A stretch of 64,000 nucleotides of DNA from Pantoea anthophila. GTDB lineage: Bacteria; Pseudomonadota; Gammaproteobacteria; Enterobacterales; Enterobacteriaceae. The translations under genes were made by a program, and so were the position numbers. Position 1 is the first letter of the stretch; each line of letters begins with the position of its first letter. The notes below the pieces were generated by a model that searched no databases, was not told the origin of the DNA, and was given only the letters and a program-made list of their open reading frames with translations. Shown one piece after another: positions 1 through 10,618 of the stretch. Location: positions 18,209 through 82,208 of the forward strand of contig NZ_VHIZ01000012.1 of NCBI RefSeq assembly GCF_006494375.1, read 5' to 3'.

Positions 1-155
1 TCAGTCACGCTGATCTTCAGGGTATTCACCCGCAGCGTGCGGCGCAGCGGCTGCTGACTGATGGCGAGGAACTGCGCGAAGCTGGCCTCATCGGGCAGGC
101 TCTGACGCATTAAAGAGAGAAAATCGGCGGGGAAAAGCGAAGCAGCATCTGACAC
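1..155 (-). CDS. rsmF: RsmF, 16S rRNA m5C1407 methyltransferase, N-terminal fragment
   Basis: Only the first 51 codons are inside the window; the gene continues past position 1. RsmF (YebU) methylates C1407 of 16S rRNA using S-adenosylmethionine. The visible part includes LFPADFL near the start and ends in the segment [14 protein letters not shown], which closely matches the N-terminus of E. coli RsmF. The catalytic domain is not visible. The start is taken as GTG at 155 with a weak GGAA upstream; an in-frame GTG at 161 is the alternative. It lies downstream of letA-letB on the same strand, as in E. coli. Confidence 0.85.
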   Translation of the reverse strand, partial: MSDAASLFPADFLSLMRQSLPDEASFAQFLAISQQPLRRTLRVNTLKISVT

Positions 156-205
156 GGGCACATTCCAGTTAAGGCAAAGGCGGCAGTGTACCATGCAGAA
201 AGGAA

Positions 206-226
206 ACGGGCAGCCAGGCTGCCCGT
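206..226 (-). terminator. GC-rich hairpin upstream of rsmF
   Basis: A near-perfect 10-bp inverted repeat (ACGGGCAGCC / GGCTGCCCGT) separated by one base. Read on the minus strand it is followed by TTTCCTTTC, so it could end letA-letB transcripts. The U-tract is imperfect. Confidence 0.4.
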
Positions 227-335
227 CTCAGGAGGAATAAGTCTGGCGCGGTTTTGCGTAGATGAGATTGCTCAGGCATACAGCCCGCGGAAAGATGAAG
301 CGATGGGAGCATACGCCCGGAGTAAAGCATAGCGG

Positions 336-379
336 GCCAGGGATGGTCCGCGCTGAGCCCGCCAGGGATGGCGGTTTTT
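336..379. repeat. Paired GCCAGGGATGG repeat with hairpins
   Basis: The 11-mer GCCAGGGATGG occurs at 336-346 and again at 361-371, 25 bp apart. The second copy forms a perfect 6-bp hairpin (CCGCCA / TGGCGG, 359-374) followed by TTTTT on the plus strand. The first copy forms a similar hairpin with one bulged base. The 308-bp spacer between rsmF and letB holds this pair and the two hairpins at its ends, but no convincing gene. It looks like a short REP-type intergenic repeat. Confidence 0.5.
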
Positions 380-428
380 GCGTCTTTGCGGAGGGCGTTT
401 GCTCCCTGAGCCTGCGGTACAAAGCAGC

Positions 429-456
429 TATGCGGGCAGCACAGACTGCCCGCATA
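429..456 (-). terminator. Perfect 11-bp hairpin directly after letB
   Basis: TATGCGGGCAG and CTGCCCGCATA pair perfectly around a 6-base loop, beginning 7 bases after the letB stop codon. The U-tract on the minus strand is poor, so it may protect the mRNA 3' end rather than terminate. Confidence 0.5.
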
Positions 457-463
457 ACATGAC

Positions 464-3097
464 TTAGCGCGGAGACGGAATCGCCGTTCCCCAGTTGCGC
501 CAATCCTTCGGCGCTTCATCCTGCAGCAGGAAGTGTTTATCCGGCGTCGCCTGTGGAGCCAGCGGCACCGTTGGCGGGGTGGCAAACTGGATGCCACCAC
601 GGATAAACTGCTGGAAGGTGCCGGTTTTCACCACGCCGCCAATCAGACCGAAGTCGAGGTTGTAGCCGGACGCCAGCCAGAATACCGAGTTATTCCGCAC
701 CAGATGCTGATACTTCTTGCTGATACGCAGAGCAATCTGCACGCGATCCGCCATATTGCCCAGCGACGTGCCGGTCACGGTGCCCACTTCCACGCCGCGG
801 AACAGCACCGGGGTGCCCAGCGACAGCGAACCGGCTTCGGTGGCATCAACGTAAATATTCAGGCCATTCAGGTAGCGCGAATCGGTAATGGTGCTCTCCT
901 GCAGCTCAAAGGTGCGCACGGCACCCCCTTTGCCCGGGTCCACGTTTACGTAAGGCTGCAACAGCGTTTCCAGATGATTCACCCCCGTTGCGGAAATCTC
1001 TGGAGAGACCACCGAGAAACGGCTGCCGAGGCGGGCAAAATCATCCACATATTCGGGATAGAGCACCGCTTTGGCGACGACCTGATTGTTATCTTTACTG
1101 AGCGAAAGCGACTCCACCTGGCCGACATTGATGCCCAGGTAACGAATCGGCATCCCGGCTGAGAGCTTGCTGGCGTCATAGGTGTGCAGGGTAATCTGAC
1201 TGCCCACCGCGCGGGCGGCGGTTTCAGACGGGTAGAGCACACGCTTGACCCCTTTGGCCGACTTCGCACCGGTCATGTTGTCGAAGCTGATTGCACCTTT
1301 CAGCGCCCGGTTAAGCGGCGATGCCTGAACTGTCAGGCCGCTGCCGTTAAGACTGACGCGGGCGCCACCCTCGGCCCAGAAGACGCTTTCGCTGGTCAGC
1401 AGCTTGCGATACTCCGGCTGGATGTGCACCGCGATATCAAAGGCGTCAGCGCGCGGCGTGACTTTCACAATCTCACCGACCTGAAACTTACGGTACAGCA
1501 CCACCGACCCCGCCTGCACGTCAGGCAGACTGTTGGCGGTCAGCGTCAGGGTGGTGGAGGGGCCATCACCGGTAATGCCTTCTTCCGCTTTTTCCGCATC
1601 GGCAAACAGCGGATAGGCGGTTTTCGGCTCGCCTTTCCTGCCCGGCTCCAGCCGGATGCCGCCATCGACCCATTCACGGGCGCTGGCACCTAACACCTGC
1701 ATTCCGTCGAGACCAAATTTCACATCGAGCCGGCTGTTGACGATAAATTTGCTGTCCCCGTGCACCAGGCTGCGATTCTCAGGATTCACCGCGACCACAA
1801 AATTGACGCCATTCTCATCCAGAGAGCGCGACATCACCTGACCAATCTGCATGCCGTGCAGCATCAGCGGCTGCCCCTGATCGATACCGTAGCTCTCCGG
1901 CGCACTCAGTCTGACCGTCAGCACGTTGGGTTTCTGCAGCAGCGTCTCATTTGACGCCAGCACGGTGTAGTGCTGCTGCGGCTCACCTTCGCCGGGAACC
2001 AGTTCCAGGGTGTTACCGGTCAGCAGCGCACTGAGGCTGGTATCGGTCAGGCTGATTTTCGGGCTGTGCATCTCAATGCGGGTGCCGCTGCGCATCAGAC
2101 CGACCACCGACGGATCAATCGTCAGCTCGCCGGTCACCTTGCCGCCATCCTGCAGGTTGAGCTTAGTCAGCGTGCCGACCTCCAGTCCCTGATAGATCAG
2201 CGGCGTGCTGCCCGCTTTAAGGTTATTGCCGTTGGGCAGATCCAGGGTAATCAGCACGCCGCGCTGACTGTGTGCCAGGTCAGGATAGAGCCGGTAGTTC
2301 TGCTCCGCTTTGGCCTCTCCGGCATTTTCCGGGGAGTCAAAGGCAATCGCGCCATTCACCAGCGCCGCCAGGCTCTCCAGCTGCACTTTAGCACCGCTCA
2401 GGCTGACATCAGCATTGACGCCGGAGACGTTCCAGAAGCGACTGTTGGTTTTCACCAGATGGGTGAAGCGACGGTCAATCAGCACATCAATCGCCACCCC
2501 GTCGGATTTGCTGTTGATGTTGTAGTCATAGACCCGGCCAACCGGAATCTTGCGGTAGTAGACCAGCGAACCGGTGTTAAGCGAACCGAGATCGGGGGCA
2601 TGCAGATGGATCAGCAGTTCGCCGGTGTTCACCCGATATTTCGGCTGGGTATCGAGCGCGGTAAAGGCCTCGCTGGGTTTCCCTTTGCCGGGCATCATCC
2701 CGATATAGTTACCGCCGACCAGCGCATCCAGTCCCGACACGCCAGCCAGTGAGGCTTTCGGCGTCACCAGCCAGAACTGGGTGTCTTCGCGCAGCGCGTC
2801 GCGCATATCGCTCTTGATGCTGGCTTTGATCTGAATGCGGCGATAGTCGTCGCTGAGATTAATGCCCTGCACGGTGCCCACTTCCACACCCTGATAACGG
2901 ATCGGGGTACGGCCCGGCACAATCCCATCCGCCGTCTGGAAATTGATAGTGATGGTAGTGCCGCGCTCCTGGTAGTTGGTCCAGAGCAGCCAGCAGGCGA
3001 TCAGCATCGCAATAATCGGCAGCAGCCAGAAGGGCGAAACTTTACGCTTATTGCGCAGCGTGGCGTTAGTCGGTGTAGTCGGCGTTTCCTGTTGCAT
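464..3097 (-). CDS. letB: LetB, MCE-domain intermembrane lipid transport protein
   Basis: LetB (YebT) forms a stack of seven hexameric MCE rings that makes a lipid-conducting tunnel across the periplasm. The product has one N-terminal membrane anchor (about residues 20-40, [19 protein letters not shown]) followed by seven repeated MCE units, each opening with a [14 protein letters not shown] motif (for example [20 protein letters not shown] and [10 protein letters not shown]). From ATG at 3097 the protein is 877 residues, the same length as E. coli LetB; a longer reading to 3133 only adds sequence overlapping letA. The 32-nt overlap with letA implies translational coupling. Its partner LetA is encoded immediately upstream. 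Confidence 0.96.
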   Translation of the reverse strand: MQQETPTTPTNATLRNKRKVSPFWLLPIIAMLIACWLLWTNYQERGTTITINFQTADGIVPGRTPIRYQGVEVGTVQGINLSDDYRRIQIKASIKSDMRDALREDTQFWLVTPKASLAGVSGLDALVGGNYIGMMPGKGKPSEAFTALDTQPKYRVNTGELLIHLHAPDLGSLNTGSLVYYRKIPVGRVYDYNINSKSDGVAIDVLIDRRFTHLVKTNSRFWNVSGVNADVSLSGAKVQLESLAALVNGAIAFDSPENAGEAKAEQNYRLYPDLAHSQRGVLITLDLPNGNNLKAGSTPLIYQGLEVGTLTKLNLQDGGKVTGELTIDPSVVGLMRSGTRIEMHSPKISLTDTSLSALLTGNTLELVPGEGEPQQHYTVLASNETLLQKPNVLTVRLSAPESYGIDQGQPLMLHGMQIGQVMSRSLDENGVNFVVAVNPENRSLVHGDSKFIVNSRLDVKFGLDGMQVLGASAREWVDGGIRLEPGRKGEPKTAYPLFADAEKAEEGITGDGPSTTLTLTANSLPDVQAGSVVLYRKFQVGEIVKVTPRADAFDIAVHIQPEYRKLLTSESVFWAEGGARVSLNGSGLTVQASPLNRALKGAISFDNMTGAKSAKGVKRVLYPSETAARAVGSQITLHTYDASKLSAGMPIRYLGINVGQVESLSLSKDNNQVVAKAVLYPEYVDDFARLGSRFSVVSPEISATGVNHLETLLQPYVNVDPGKGGAVRTFELQESTITDSRYLNGLNIYVDATEAGSLSLGTPVLFRGVEVGTVTGTSLGNMADRVQIALRISKKYQHLVRNNSVFWLASGYNLDFGLIGGVVKTGTFQQFIRGGIQFATPPTVPLAPQATPDKHFLLQDEAPKDWRNWGTAIPSPR

Positions 3098-4310
3098 GTG
3101 CATCCCAGAGCAGGCGGCTGTCCAGCCACTCAACAGACATAATGGTCAGGATAACGGCGGCGCCAAAAAAGAGCGCCGCCGGTCCCATGGTAAAAGCCAG
3201 CAGCTGATCGCGATTGACCAGCGACATGGTTAACGAAATGACAAACAGATCCAGCATTGACCAGCGGCCAACCCAGGTGACAAACCGCAGTAACCGGATG
3301 CGGGTGCGCAGCCCCTGTTCACAGCGGAAATGGATGCTGAGCAGCAGAGTCAGCATCACCAGCACTTTGGTAAAGGGCACCAGAATACTGGCGATAAACA
3401 CAATCGCGGCGACCGGCACATTGCCTTCACCCAGCGACAGAATGCCCGAGAAGATGGTGTCTTCACGCCGTGAACCGTTGAGGTACACCACGGAAATAGG
3501 CAGCAGGTTCGCCGGGATCAGCAGCACAATTGAGGCAATCAGCGCCGCCCAGGATTTTTGCAGGCTGTGGCGGCGACGGAAGTCGAGCGGCGTGTGACAG
3601 CGCGGGCAGCGCCCCCGCTCGTCCGGCAGGCCGGTATGGTGACAGTTCAGGCAGACCTGCATCTCGTCACGCACCATATTGCCGGGCTGCTGCGGGTAGA
3701 AATGCTCCCACAGCTGCTCCATATTGAGATGGATCAGCGTCAGCACGCTCAGCACCGTCAGGGCGATGTAAGCCGCCAGCCCATACCCAATCTCCAGCGA
3801 AGCATAGTCCTGCACCTTAATCGACGCCACGGCAATACCGATCAGGTAGACATCGAGCATCACCCACTCTTTCAGCTTCTCCAGCATCAGCAGCACGGGC
3901 CGCAGGTTCATGCCCAGCCGGTGACCGATACCGAGATAGCAGATGCCGGCCACCAGGGTGATCGGCGCGCCCAGGGTGCAGAAGGCCACCATTGACGCCG
4001 TCAGGACATCCCCCTGCTGCGTCATCTGAATCACGCCTTCGAGCACGCTGGCATTGATGCGCATACCCAGCAGACGGATATCTACCAGCGGCAGGGAAAA
4101 CGCAAACGGCATCAGCACCATCATGGTGGCGGCCATGGCCATCAGACGTGTCATCGACCAGTCGTGACCGCTGACTATCCGGGCGTTGCAGCGCGGACAG
4201 TAGGCCGCCTGATGCGATTTCACATCCGGTAAGGAAAAAAGGGTATCGCATTGCGGGCAACGCTGATAACGTGCGTGAGGCAATGTCTGGCTGATAGCGT
4301 GAATTTTCAT
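3066..4310 (-). CDS. letA: LetA, inner-membrane partner of LetB
   Basis: LetA (YebS, PqiA family) is the inner-membrane component that works with LetB in lipid transport between membranes. Two zinc-ribbon modules are visible, the first near residues 15-45 (CPQC with CPRC) and the second mid-protein (CLNC with CPRC), each followed by hydrophobic transmembrane segments. The C-terminal half contains the conserved [13 protein letters not shown] segment. ATG at 4310 gives 414 residues against 427 in E. coli; an in-frame TTG at 4322 is possible, and neither has a good ribosome-binding site. The 3' end overlaps letB. The gene is divergent from msrC. Confidence 0.94.
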   Translation of the reverse strand: MKIHAISQTLPHARYQRCPQCDTLFSLPDVKSHQAAYCPRCNARIVSGHDWSMTRLMAMAATMMVLMPFAFSLPLVDIRLLGMRINASVLEGVIQMTQQGDVLTASMVAFCTLGAPITLVAGICYLGIGHRLGMNLRPVLLMLEKLKEWVMLDVYLIGIAVASIKVQDYASLEIGYGLAAYIALTVLSVLTLIHLNMEQLWEHFYPQQPGNMVRDEMQVCLNCHHTGLPDERGRCPRCHTPLDFRRRHSLQKSWAALIASIVLLIPANLLPISVVYLNGSRREDTIFSGILSLGEGNVPVAAIVFIASILVPFTKVLVMLTLLLSIHFRCEQGLRTRIRLLRFVTWVGRWSMLDLFVISLTMSLVNRDQLLAFTMGPAALFFGAAVILTIMSVEWLDSRLLWDAHATGNADYTD

Positions 4311-4524
4311 AGGGTGGTGCAATTTTCGCTCGTCAGAAGTAACAGATATCGGTCATTAAGACATTGTCTGTGTGCCTGTCTCGGGCATCACGCTTCGATC
4401 CACAGAATGCTAAGGTTATAGTAACTAACGCTATGATTCACCTTGTCGCTCTGGATAATTAAAACTTATTTTTAACGAACGGTCTCAATAAACCCGTTCA
4501 GATGTCATTGGTAACGGTTGAATA

Positions 4525-5025
4525 ATGAACAAAACTGCCTTTTACGCCGATCTAAATCGCGATATGCGAGCCCTGCTGGCGGGCGAAACGGCGTTTCTCG
4601 CCGCGATGGGAAACTTTAGCGCGCTGCTGTATGAACGTCTCGATGGCGTGAACTGGGCAGGTTTCTACCTGCTGACGGAAGCCGATACGCTGGTGCTGGG
4701 CCCGTTCCAGGGCAAAATCGCCTGTGTGCGCATTCCGGTCGGTAAAGGTGTGTGTGGCACGGCGCTGGCAGAAGAGAAAGTGCAACGCGTGGATGATGTG
4801 CATGCCTTCCCGGGCCACATCGCCTGCGACGCTGCCAGCAACGCTGAGATTGTGATTCCTCTGAAAGTGAATGGCACTGTGGTTGGGGTGCTGGACATCG
4901 ACAGCGTGGATTACAATCGTTTTGACAGCGATGACGAATCAGGGCTGGTCACACTGACTGATGGGCTTTGTGAAGTGCTTGCGAACAGCGACTTAGAAAA
5001 ATATCTGCAGCTGACGCGCAGCTAA
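4525..5025 (+). CDS. msrC: MsrC, free methionine-(R)-sulfoxide reductase
   Basis: This GAF-domain enzyme reduces free (not protein-bound) methionine-R-sulfoxide in the cytoplasm. The 166-residue product matches E. coli MsrC (YebR) in length and sequence. Cysteines at 67, 77 and 101 keep the 10- and 24-residue spacing of the three catalytic cysteines of the E. coli enzyme, so it should be active. The ligand-pocket segment NWAGFYLL is present. It lies upstream of proQ on the same strand, as in E. coli. Confidence 0.96.
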   Translation: MNKTAFYADLNRDMRALLAGETAFLAAMGNFSALLYERLDGVNWAGFYLLTEADTLVLGPFQGKIACVRIPVGKGVCGTALAEEKVQRVDDVHAFPGHIACDAASNAEIVIPLKVNGTVVGVLDIDSVDYNRFDSDDESGLVTLTDGLCEVLANSDLEKYLQLTRS

Positions 5026-5121
5026 TCGACTGGATCACATGGCATTTAGCGATGTTGTCATTATAATGTCGCCTGTTCATGCCTGCGCTGGTCGGCAAAC
5101 CCGTTGTAATCAGGAAATTTC

Positions 5122-5823
5122 ATGGAAAATCAACCTAAGTTGAATAGCAGTAAAGAAGTCATCACTTTTCTGGCGGAGCGCTTTCCGCACTGCTTTAGCG
5201 CTGAAGGTGAAGCGCGTCCGCTCAAAATCGGTATCTTTCAGGATCTGGTCGAGCGTGTTCAGGGCGAAATGAGCCTGAGCAAAACACAGCTGCGTTCCGC
5301 GCTGCGTCTTTATACGTCGAGCTGGCGTTATCTCTACGGCATCAAAGCCGGTGCTATCCGTGTCGATCTCGACGGTAACGCCTGTGGCGTGCTGGATGAG
5401 CAGCATGTCGAGCATGCGCGTAAGCAGCTTGAAGAAGCGAAAGCGCGTGTGCAGGCACAGCGCGATCAGCAGCGTGCCGCCCGTCGTGAAGCGGGTGAAA
5501 GCGAAGAGGGCGCGGCACCGCGTCGCGCGCGCAAGCCTGCTGCACGTAAGCCTGCCGAGGGCGACGCCGCACGCAAACCGCGTCCGCAGACTGCTGCACC
5601 GCGTGCGACCGCCTCACAGCATCGCAAACCAGCCCCACGTCCGGAGCAGGAAGCCCGACCCATCACTGATACCTCAACTTTGCAACCCGGCCAGAGTATT
5701 AAAGTTAAAGCAGGCAAAAGTGCGATGGACGCTACCGTTCTTGAAGTATCAAAAGACGGCGTTCGGGTCCAGCTCGCTTCCGGCATGGCAATGATTGTGC
5801 GCGCAGAACACTTGCAGTTCTGA
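5122..5823 (+). CDS. proQ: ProQ, global RNA chaperone
   Basis: ProQ binds small RNAs and mRNA 3' ends and influences many transcripts, including that of the osmoprotectant transporter proP. Three parts are visible: an N-terminal FinO domain (about residues 1-120), a basic Arg/Ala/Lys/Pro-rich linker (about 125-180), and a C-terminal Tudor-like domain ending in IVRAEHLQF. The length, 233, is one residue more than in E. coli. It starts at ATG 5122 after AGGAAATTTC. prc begins 20 bases after its stop, so the two are probably co-transcribed. Confidence 0.97.
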   Translation: MENQPKLNSSKEVITFLAERFPHCFSAEGEARPLKIGIFQDLVERVQGEMSLSKTQLRSALRLYTSSWRYLYGIKAGAIRVDLDGNACGVLDEQHVEHARKQLEEAKARVQAQRDQQRAARREAGESEEGAAPRRARKPAARKPAEGDAARKPRPQTAAPRATASQHRKPAPRPEQEARPITDTSTLQPGQSIKVKAGKSAMDATVLEVSKDGVRVQLASGMAMIVRAEHLQF

Positions 5824-5842
5824 AACGGAGGCTAACCCCGGC

Positions 5843-7882
5843 ATGAACACCCTTTTTAAAGTTGGACTTATTGCGGGCCTGCTGTTAGCAGGCCCAACGT
5901 TCGGCGCGGAGAATATCACCCGCGCCGATCAGATCCCCCAGCTTCACGAAGACCCGCAGGACCCGACGGTCAGTGAGCGTGTCACCTCACGCTTCACCCG
6001 TTCCCACTACCGCCAGTTCGACCTGGATCAGAACTTTTCAGCGAAGATTTTCGATCGCTATCTGAACATGCTCGACTACAGCCACAACGTGCTGCTGGCG
6101 TCGGATGTGGCGCAGTTTGCCAGCAAAAAAACCACCGTCGGCGATGAGCTGCGCAGTGGCAAGCTGGACCTCTTTTACGACCTTTATAATCTGGCGCAGA
6201 AACGCCGTTTTGAGCGCTATCAGTATGCGCTGACGGTGCTGGCGCGTCCGATGAACTTCAGCGGCAATGACACCATCGACATTGACCGCGGCAAGGCTCC
6301 CTGGCCGAAAGATGAAGCCGAGCTGAATGCTCTGTGGGATGCCAAGGTCAAATATGACCAGCTGAGCCTGAAGCTGGCGGGTAAAACCGACCAGGAGATT
6401 CGCGATGTTCTGACCAAGCGTTATAACTTCGCGATTCGCCGTCTCGCCCAGAGCAACGGTGAGGATGTTTTCCAGCTGGTGATGAACGCCTTTGCCCGCG
6501 AAATCGATCCGCACACCAGCTACCTGTCGCCACGTAACACCGAGCAGTTCAACACCGAGATGAGCCTGTCTCTGGAAGGGATCGGTGCCGTGCTGCAGAT
6601 GGATGACGACTACACCGTCATCAACTCGATGGTTGCGGGTGGACCGGCAGCGAAAAGTAAATCCATCACGGTGGGCGATCGCATCGTCGGCGTCGGTCAG
6701 CCCGGCAAGCCGATGGAAGATGTGATTGGCTGGCGTCTGGATGACGTGGTGGCGAAAATCAAAGGACCGAAAGGCAGCAAAGTGCGCCTTGAGATCCTGC
6801 CAGCCGGTAAGGGCACCAAAACCCGTACCGTGACGCTGACGCGTGAGAAAATCCGTCTGGAAGATCGCGCCGTCAAAATGAGCATCAAGAATGTCGGTAA
6901 ACAGAAAGTGGGCGTGCTCGACATTCCTGGTTTCTATGTCGGTCTCACCGATGACGTGAAGGTTCAGCTGCAGAAGCTGCAGAAGCAGAACGTTGACAGC
7001 GTCGTGATCGATCTGCGGACCAACGGCGGCGGTGCGCTGACCGAAGCGGTATCGCTCTCCGGTCTGTTTATTCCGAGTGGTCCGGTTGTTCAGGTGCGCG
7101 ACAACAATGGTCGGGTGCGTGAAGACAGCGACAACGACGGCGTAGTCTATTACAAAGGACCGCTGGTGGTGCTGGTTGACCGCTTCAGTGCCTCCGCCTC
7201 TGAGATCTTCGCTGCGGCGATGCAGGATTACGGTCGTGCAGTGATCGTCGGCGAGCCGACCTTCGGGAAGGGCACCGTGCAGCAGTATCGCTCTCTGAAC
7301 CGCATCTACGATCAGATGCTGCGTCCGGAGTGGCCGGCGTTAGGCTCCGTTTCCTATACCATTCAGAAGTTCTACCGGATTAACGGTGGCAGTACTCAGC
7401 GTAAAGGCGTCACGCCCGATCTGCTGATGCCAACCGGGGTGGAAGCGGCTGAAACCGGTGAGAAGTTCGAAGATAACGCACTGCCGTGGGACAGCATCAA
7501 AGCGGCGACCTACGTCAAAACCGGCGACGTCAAACCGCTGGTGGCGCAGCTGACGAAGCAGCACGCTGAACGTATTGCCCGGGATCGTGAGTTCCAGTAC
7601 ATCATGAAGGACATTGCGCGTTTCAATGCCCTGAAAGATAAACGCAACATTGTGTCGCTCAACCTCGCTCAGCGCGAGAAAGAGAATCACGAAGATGATG
7701 CGTTACGTCTGGAGCGTATCAACGCGCGTTATCAGGCCGAAGGCAAAAAACCGCTGAAAAACCTGGACGAGCTGCCGAAAGATTATAAAGAGCCCGATCC
7801 TTACCTCGATGAGACGGTGAAGATTGCGAACGATCTGGCGCAACTGGAGAAATCCCAGCCGGAAGCGCCCGCGGCGAAATAA
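5843..7882 (+). CDS. prc: Prc (Tsp), periplasmic tail-specific protease
   Basis: Prc degrades periplasmic proteins with exposed non-polar C-termini, processes FtsI and, with the adaptor NlpI, controls the peptidoglycan hydrolase MepS. The 679-residue product has a signal peptide (cleavage expected after TFG or TFGA, about residue 22), a PDZ domain (about 240-330) and an S41 protease core. The catalytic serine S451 lies in FSASASEIF and lysine K476 in PTFGKGTV, aligning with S452 and K477 of the E. coli precursor. The start is ATG 5843 with GGAGGCTAA upstream; a longer in-frame reading into proQ is rejected. Confidence 0.96.
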   Translation: MNTLFKVGLIAGLLLAGPTFGAENITRADQIPQLHEDPQDPTVSERVTSRFTRSHYRQFDLDQNFSAKIFDRYLNMLDYSHNVLLASDVAQFASKKTTVGDELRSGKLDLFYDLYNLAQKRRFERYQYALTVLARPMNFSGNDTIDIDRGKAPWPKDEAELNALWDAKVKYDQLSLKLAGKTDQEIRDVLTKRYNFAIRRLAQSNGEDVFQLVMNAFAREIDPHTSYLSPRNTEQFNTEMSLSLEGIGAVLQMDDDYTVINSMVAGGPAAKSKSITVGDRIVGVGQPGKPMEDVIGWRLDDVVAKIKGPKGSKVRLEILPAGKGTKTRTVTLTREKIRLEDRAVKMSIKNVGKQKVGVLDIPGFYVGLTDDVKVQLQKLQKQNVDSVVIDLRTNGGGALTEAVSLSGLFIPSGPVVQVRDNNGRVREDSDNDGVVYYKGPLVVLVDRFSASASEIFAAAMQDYGRAVIVGEPTFGKGTVQQYRSLNRIYDQMLRPEWPALGSVSYTIQKFYRINGGSTQRKGVTPDLLMPTGVEAAETGEKFEDNALPWDSIKAATYVKTGDVKPLVAQLTKQHAERIARDREFQYIMKDIARFNALKDKRNIVSLNLAQREKENHEDDALRLERINARYQAEGKKPLKNLDELPKDYKEPDPYLDETVKIANDLAQLEKSQPEAPAAK

Positions 7883-7895
7883 CCCGCGGCTATGA

Positions 7896-7926
7896 GAAAA
7901 AGCACCGCCTGGCGGTGCTTTTTTTT
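7896..7926 (+). terminator. Terminator after prc
   Basis: AAGCACCGCC and GGCGGTGCTT form a 10-bp stem followed by eight T residues, 17 bases after the prc stop. Confidence 0.9.
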
Positions 7927-8126
7927 GCCTGCGGGAGGGCCATTCCGCCGTAATCATTAGCCGCTGTAATCGTGCCAGCGTGAAGGTCGGCGCAGCAGGC
8001 GTGACAAAATGTAAAGTTATGTCTTTTTAGGCACTTAAACGTTAAGGTCGCTTGAAAAGCGCCCCAATGCACATAGGATATCTATCCGCGTATAGGCGCG
8101 TGAACTACTGAGGAAGATTAACGATT

Positions 8127-9011
8127 ATGATGCGTATTGCTCTTTTCCTGATGACCAACCTGGCTGTGATGTTGGTATTCGGGCTGATTCTCAGCCTGAC
8201 AGGGATCCAGTCAAGCAGTGTCCAGGGCCTGATGATCATGGCAGGCCTGTTTGGCTTCGGCGGTGCGTTTGTTTCACTGCTGATGTCGAAGTGGATGGCA
8301 CTGCGATCGGTGGGTGGTGAAGTGATTGAACAGCCGCGCAATGAAACGGAGCGCTGGCTGATGGAGACGATCGGCCGTCAGGCTCAACAGGCGGGCATTG
8401 CGATGCCACAGGTCGCGATCTATCACGCGCCTGACATCAACGCCTTTGCCACGGGTGCACGTCGTAACGCCTCGCTGGTGGCGGTTTCAACCGGTCTGCT
8501 GCAGAACATGAGCCGCGATGAGGCTGAAGCGGTCCTGGCGCACGAAGTGTCGCATATCGCGAACGGCGACATGATCACTATGACCCTGATTCAGGGTGTG
8601 GTGAACACCTTCGTGATTTTCGTGTCCCGCATTCTGGCGCAGATCGCGGCGGGCTTCATGTCCGGCAACCGTGACGATGGCGAAGAGAGCAGCAACGGCA
8701 ACCCGCTGGTCTATTTTGCGGTGTCGATGGTGCTGGAGCTGGTATTCGGTATTCTTGCCAGCATCATCACCATGTGGTTCTCCCGTCACCGCGAGTTCCA
8801 CGCCGATGCCGGTTCAGCGAAGCTGGTCGGCCGTGAGAAGATGATTGCCGCGCTGCAGCGTCTGAAAACCAGCTATGAACCGCAGGAGCCGAGCAGCATG
8901 ATGGCGTTCTGCATCAACGGCAAAGGCAAGTCGTTCAGCGAGCTGTTTATGTCGCATCCCCCGCTGGACAAGCGTATTGAAGCCCTGCGCAGCGGCCAGT
9001 ATCTGAAATAG
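8127..9011 (+). CDS. htpX: HtpX, inner-membrane zinc metalloprotease
   Basis: HtpX is an M48 metallopeptidase that, alongside FtsH, degrades damaged inner-membrane proteins. The 294-residue product has two N-terminal transmembrane helices (about 4-24 and 34-54), the zinc-binding HEVSH motif at 139-143 with the third ligand region in [13 protein letters not shown], and further hydrophobic segments at about 157-180 and 195-215. It is one residue longer than in E. coli. ATG 8127 and ATG 8130 are both possible starts. The upstream gap includes CTTGAAA at 8051, a sigma-32-like -35 element, but no matching -10 was found. Confidence 0.96.
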   Translation: MMRIALFLMTNLAVMLVFGLILSLTGIQSSSVQGLMIMAGLFGFGGAFVSLLMSKWMALRSVGGEVIEQPRNETERWLMETIGRQAQQAGIAMPQVAIYHAPDINAFATGARRNASLVAVSTGLLQNMSRDEAEAVLAHEVSHIANGDMITMTLIQGVVNTFVIFVSRILAQIAAGFMSGNRDDGEESSNGNPLVYFAVSMVLELVFGILASIITMWFSRHREFHADAGSAKLVGREKMIAALQRLKTSYEPQEPSSMMAFCINGKGKSFSELFMSHPPLDKRIEALRSGQYLK

Positions 9012-9024
9012 CCCTGAGCGGCAT

Positions 9025-9057
9025 AAAAAAGGCGACCCCCGGGTCGCCTTTTCTTTT
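9025..9057. terminator. Bidirectional terminator between htpX and yebQ
   Basis: GGCGACCC and GGGTCGCC form an 8-bp stem with six A on the left and a T-rich tract on the right, so it can end transcripts from both converging genes. Confidence 0.9.
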
Positions 9058-9064
9058 TCGGCCC

Positions 9065-10435
9065 TCAGGCGCGGTTCTGCGTCATCCGTGACACGCTGAC
9101 CAGCGCCGCTACGGCGGCAAAACTGCCCGCCAGCAGCAGCGAGGCGTGCGTGCCTTGCGCATCAAACAGATTAAACATCAGCGCAACCAGCGCGGCACCC
9201 GCACTCTGACCCAGCAGACGCGCGGTACCCAGCATGCCGCTGGCACCGCCGCTGCGATGGCGGGGCGCTGAGGTGACAATGGTATGGTTGTTGGGCGACT
9301 GAAACAGCCCGAAACCGGCACCGCACAGCATCATGCGCCAGATGATATCGCCATCGCCGGGATTCGCCGGCAGCCAGGCAAGCAGAAACAGCCCCAGCGC
9401 GAACATCGCCAGACCGATGCCCCCCAGCAGCCCGGCGTGCACCCGCCCAATCAGCCGGCCGGCAATCGGCGCAAACACCATGGTGGCCAGCGGCCAGGGC
9501 GTCAGGAGTAAACCGGTGGCCACCTCATCACGCTGCAGGACGTTTTGCAGAAAGAAGGGCAGCGACACCATGGCGAGCATCTGCGCGCAGAACGAACAGA
9601 CCGACGTCCCCATCGACAGGCTGAAAATCGGGATACGCAGCAGGTCAACCGGTAACAGCGGCACCGTCATCGCGAGCTGGCGACGGATGAAGAACCACCC
9701 GACAACCAGCAGTCCGATCACTTCTGACAGCACCAGCAGGTGACTCTGACCCTGAGCAAAACCGCTCAATGCGGAGATGATCAGCCCAAAGAACAGGGCG
9801 TTCATGATGGCGCTGGGCACATCAAATTTCTGCGTAGTGGCTTTCTGCGGATTATCGGGCAGCGTCCGCAGCGCCAGCCAGAGTGCCACGGCACCCAGCG
9901 GGACGTTAATCAGAAACAGCCATTTCCAGCTCGCCACCGACAGAATGGCGGCCGCCACCGTCGGGCCCGCCGCCGTCGAAACCGCCACCACCAGCGAGTT
10001 GATGGCCATACCGCGGCCCAGATAGCGCTGCGGATAGATAATGCGTATCAGGGCGGTATTGACGCTCATCAGCGCCGCGCCGCCCAGACCCTGCAGAACG
10101 CGGGCGCAGGTCAGCATGGTGAGTGAGGTGGAGAAGGCGCAGAAGACCGACGTCACAATAAACAGCGCCAGTCCTGTCTGATACACGCGACGATAGCCCA
10201 GCATGTCACCGAGGAAGGAGAGCGACAGCAGCGAGACGATAATCGCAATCTGATAGGCGTTCACTATCCAGATGGACTGCGCCGGGCTGGCGTTCAGTTC
10301 ACGTGAGATGGTGGGCAGCGCCACGTTGGCGATCGCGCCATCTAATACCGCCATCGTGAGTCCGAGCGCGATGGTGATAATCGCCATATAGCGCTGAGCG
10401 CCGGGTAAACCATCCTGAGGAGGGGAGAGTGTCAT
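9065..10435 (-). CDS. yebQ: YebQ, MFS drug/proton antiporter (DHA2, 14-TM type)
   Basis: The 456-residue product closely resembles E. coli YebQ, a major facilitator of the EmrB/QacA type whose substrate is not established. MFS signatures are visible: AVLDGAIANVALP in TM1, LSFLGDMLGYRRVY as the motif-A loop, and GAALMSVNTALIR. About fourteen hydrophobic segments span the protein. It is transcribed divergently from kdgR with a 183-bp shared promoter region, so KdgR may control it; that is inferred from position only. Confidence 0.92.
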   Translation of the reverse strand: MTLSPPQDGLPGAQRYMAIITIALGLTMAVLDGAIANVALPTISRELNASPAQSIWIVNAYQIAIIVSLLSLSFLGDMLGYRRVYQTGLALFIVTSVFCAFSTSLTMLTCARVLQGLGGAALMSVNTALIRIIYPQRYLGRGMAINSLVVAVSTAAGPTVAAAILSVASWKWLFLINVPLGAVALWLALRTLPDNPQKATTQKFDVPSAIMNALFFGLIISALSGFAQGQSHLLVLSEVIGLLVVGWFFIRRQLAMTVPLLPVDLLRIPIFSLSMGTSVCSFCAQMLAMVSLPFFLQNVLQRDEVATGLLLTPWPLATMVFAPIAGRLIGRVHAGLLGGIGLAMFALGLFLLAWLPANPGDGDIIWRMMLCGAGFGLFQSPNNHTIVTSAPRHRSGGASGMLGTARLLGQSAGAALVALMFNLFDAQGTHASLLLAGSFAAVAALVSVSRMTQNRA

Positions 10436-10618
10436 AGGTTAATTACTAAAGAGGGTGAATATCATCATGCTAATGAAATTGACGCGAAATTGCAGCGTCC
10501 GGAGGTGAAAAAGATCGCGTGACCGGCGACACCGGGGTGAAACCATTGCCGCTTTCCGCTGCGTCACTCTATACTGGCGTTCTGTCTTATTTCTGTAACT
10601 GATTGAACAAGGTGCGCG

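Noticed and set aside
169..600. A 143-codon minus-strand frame (and a 91-codon frame, 228-503) across the letB 3' end
   Set aside because: Overlaps the certain end of letB in another frame, crosses two hairpins and the repeat pair, and has no protein-like composition or ribosome-binding site.
1970..2752. Long antisense frames opposite known genes (for example 1970-2752, 39891-40826, 49802-50854, 51336-52211)
   Set aside because: Each lies wholly opposite a strongly conserved gene (letB, ycgB, yeaH, prkA). Their length follows from the codon bias of GC-rich genes; none resembles a known family.
8051..8075. Sigma-32 promoter upstream of htpX
   Set aside because: CTTGAAA fits the -35 element, but the CCCCAAT nearby is far too close and no -10 occurs at proper spacing.
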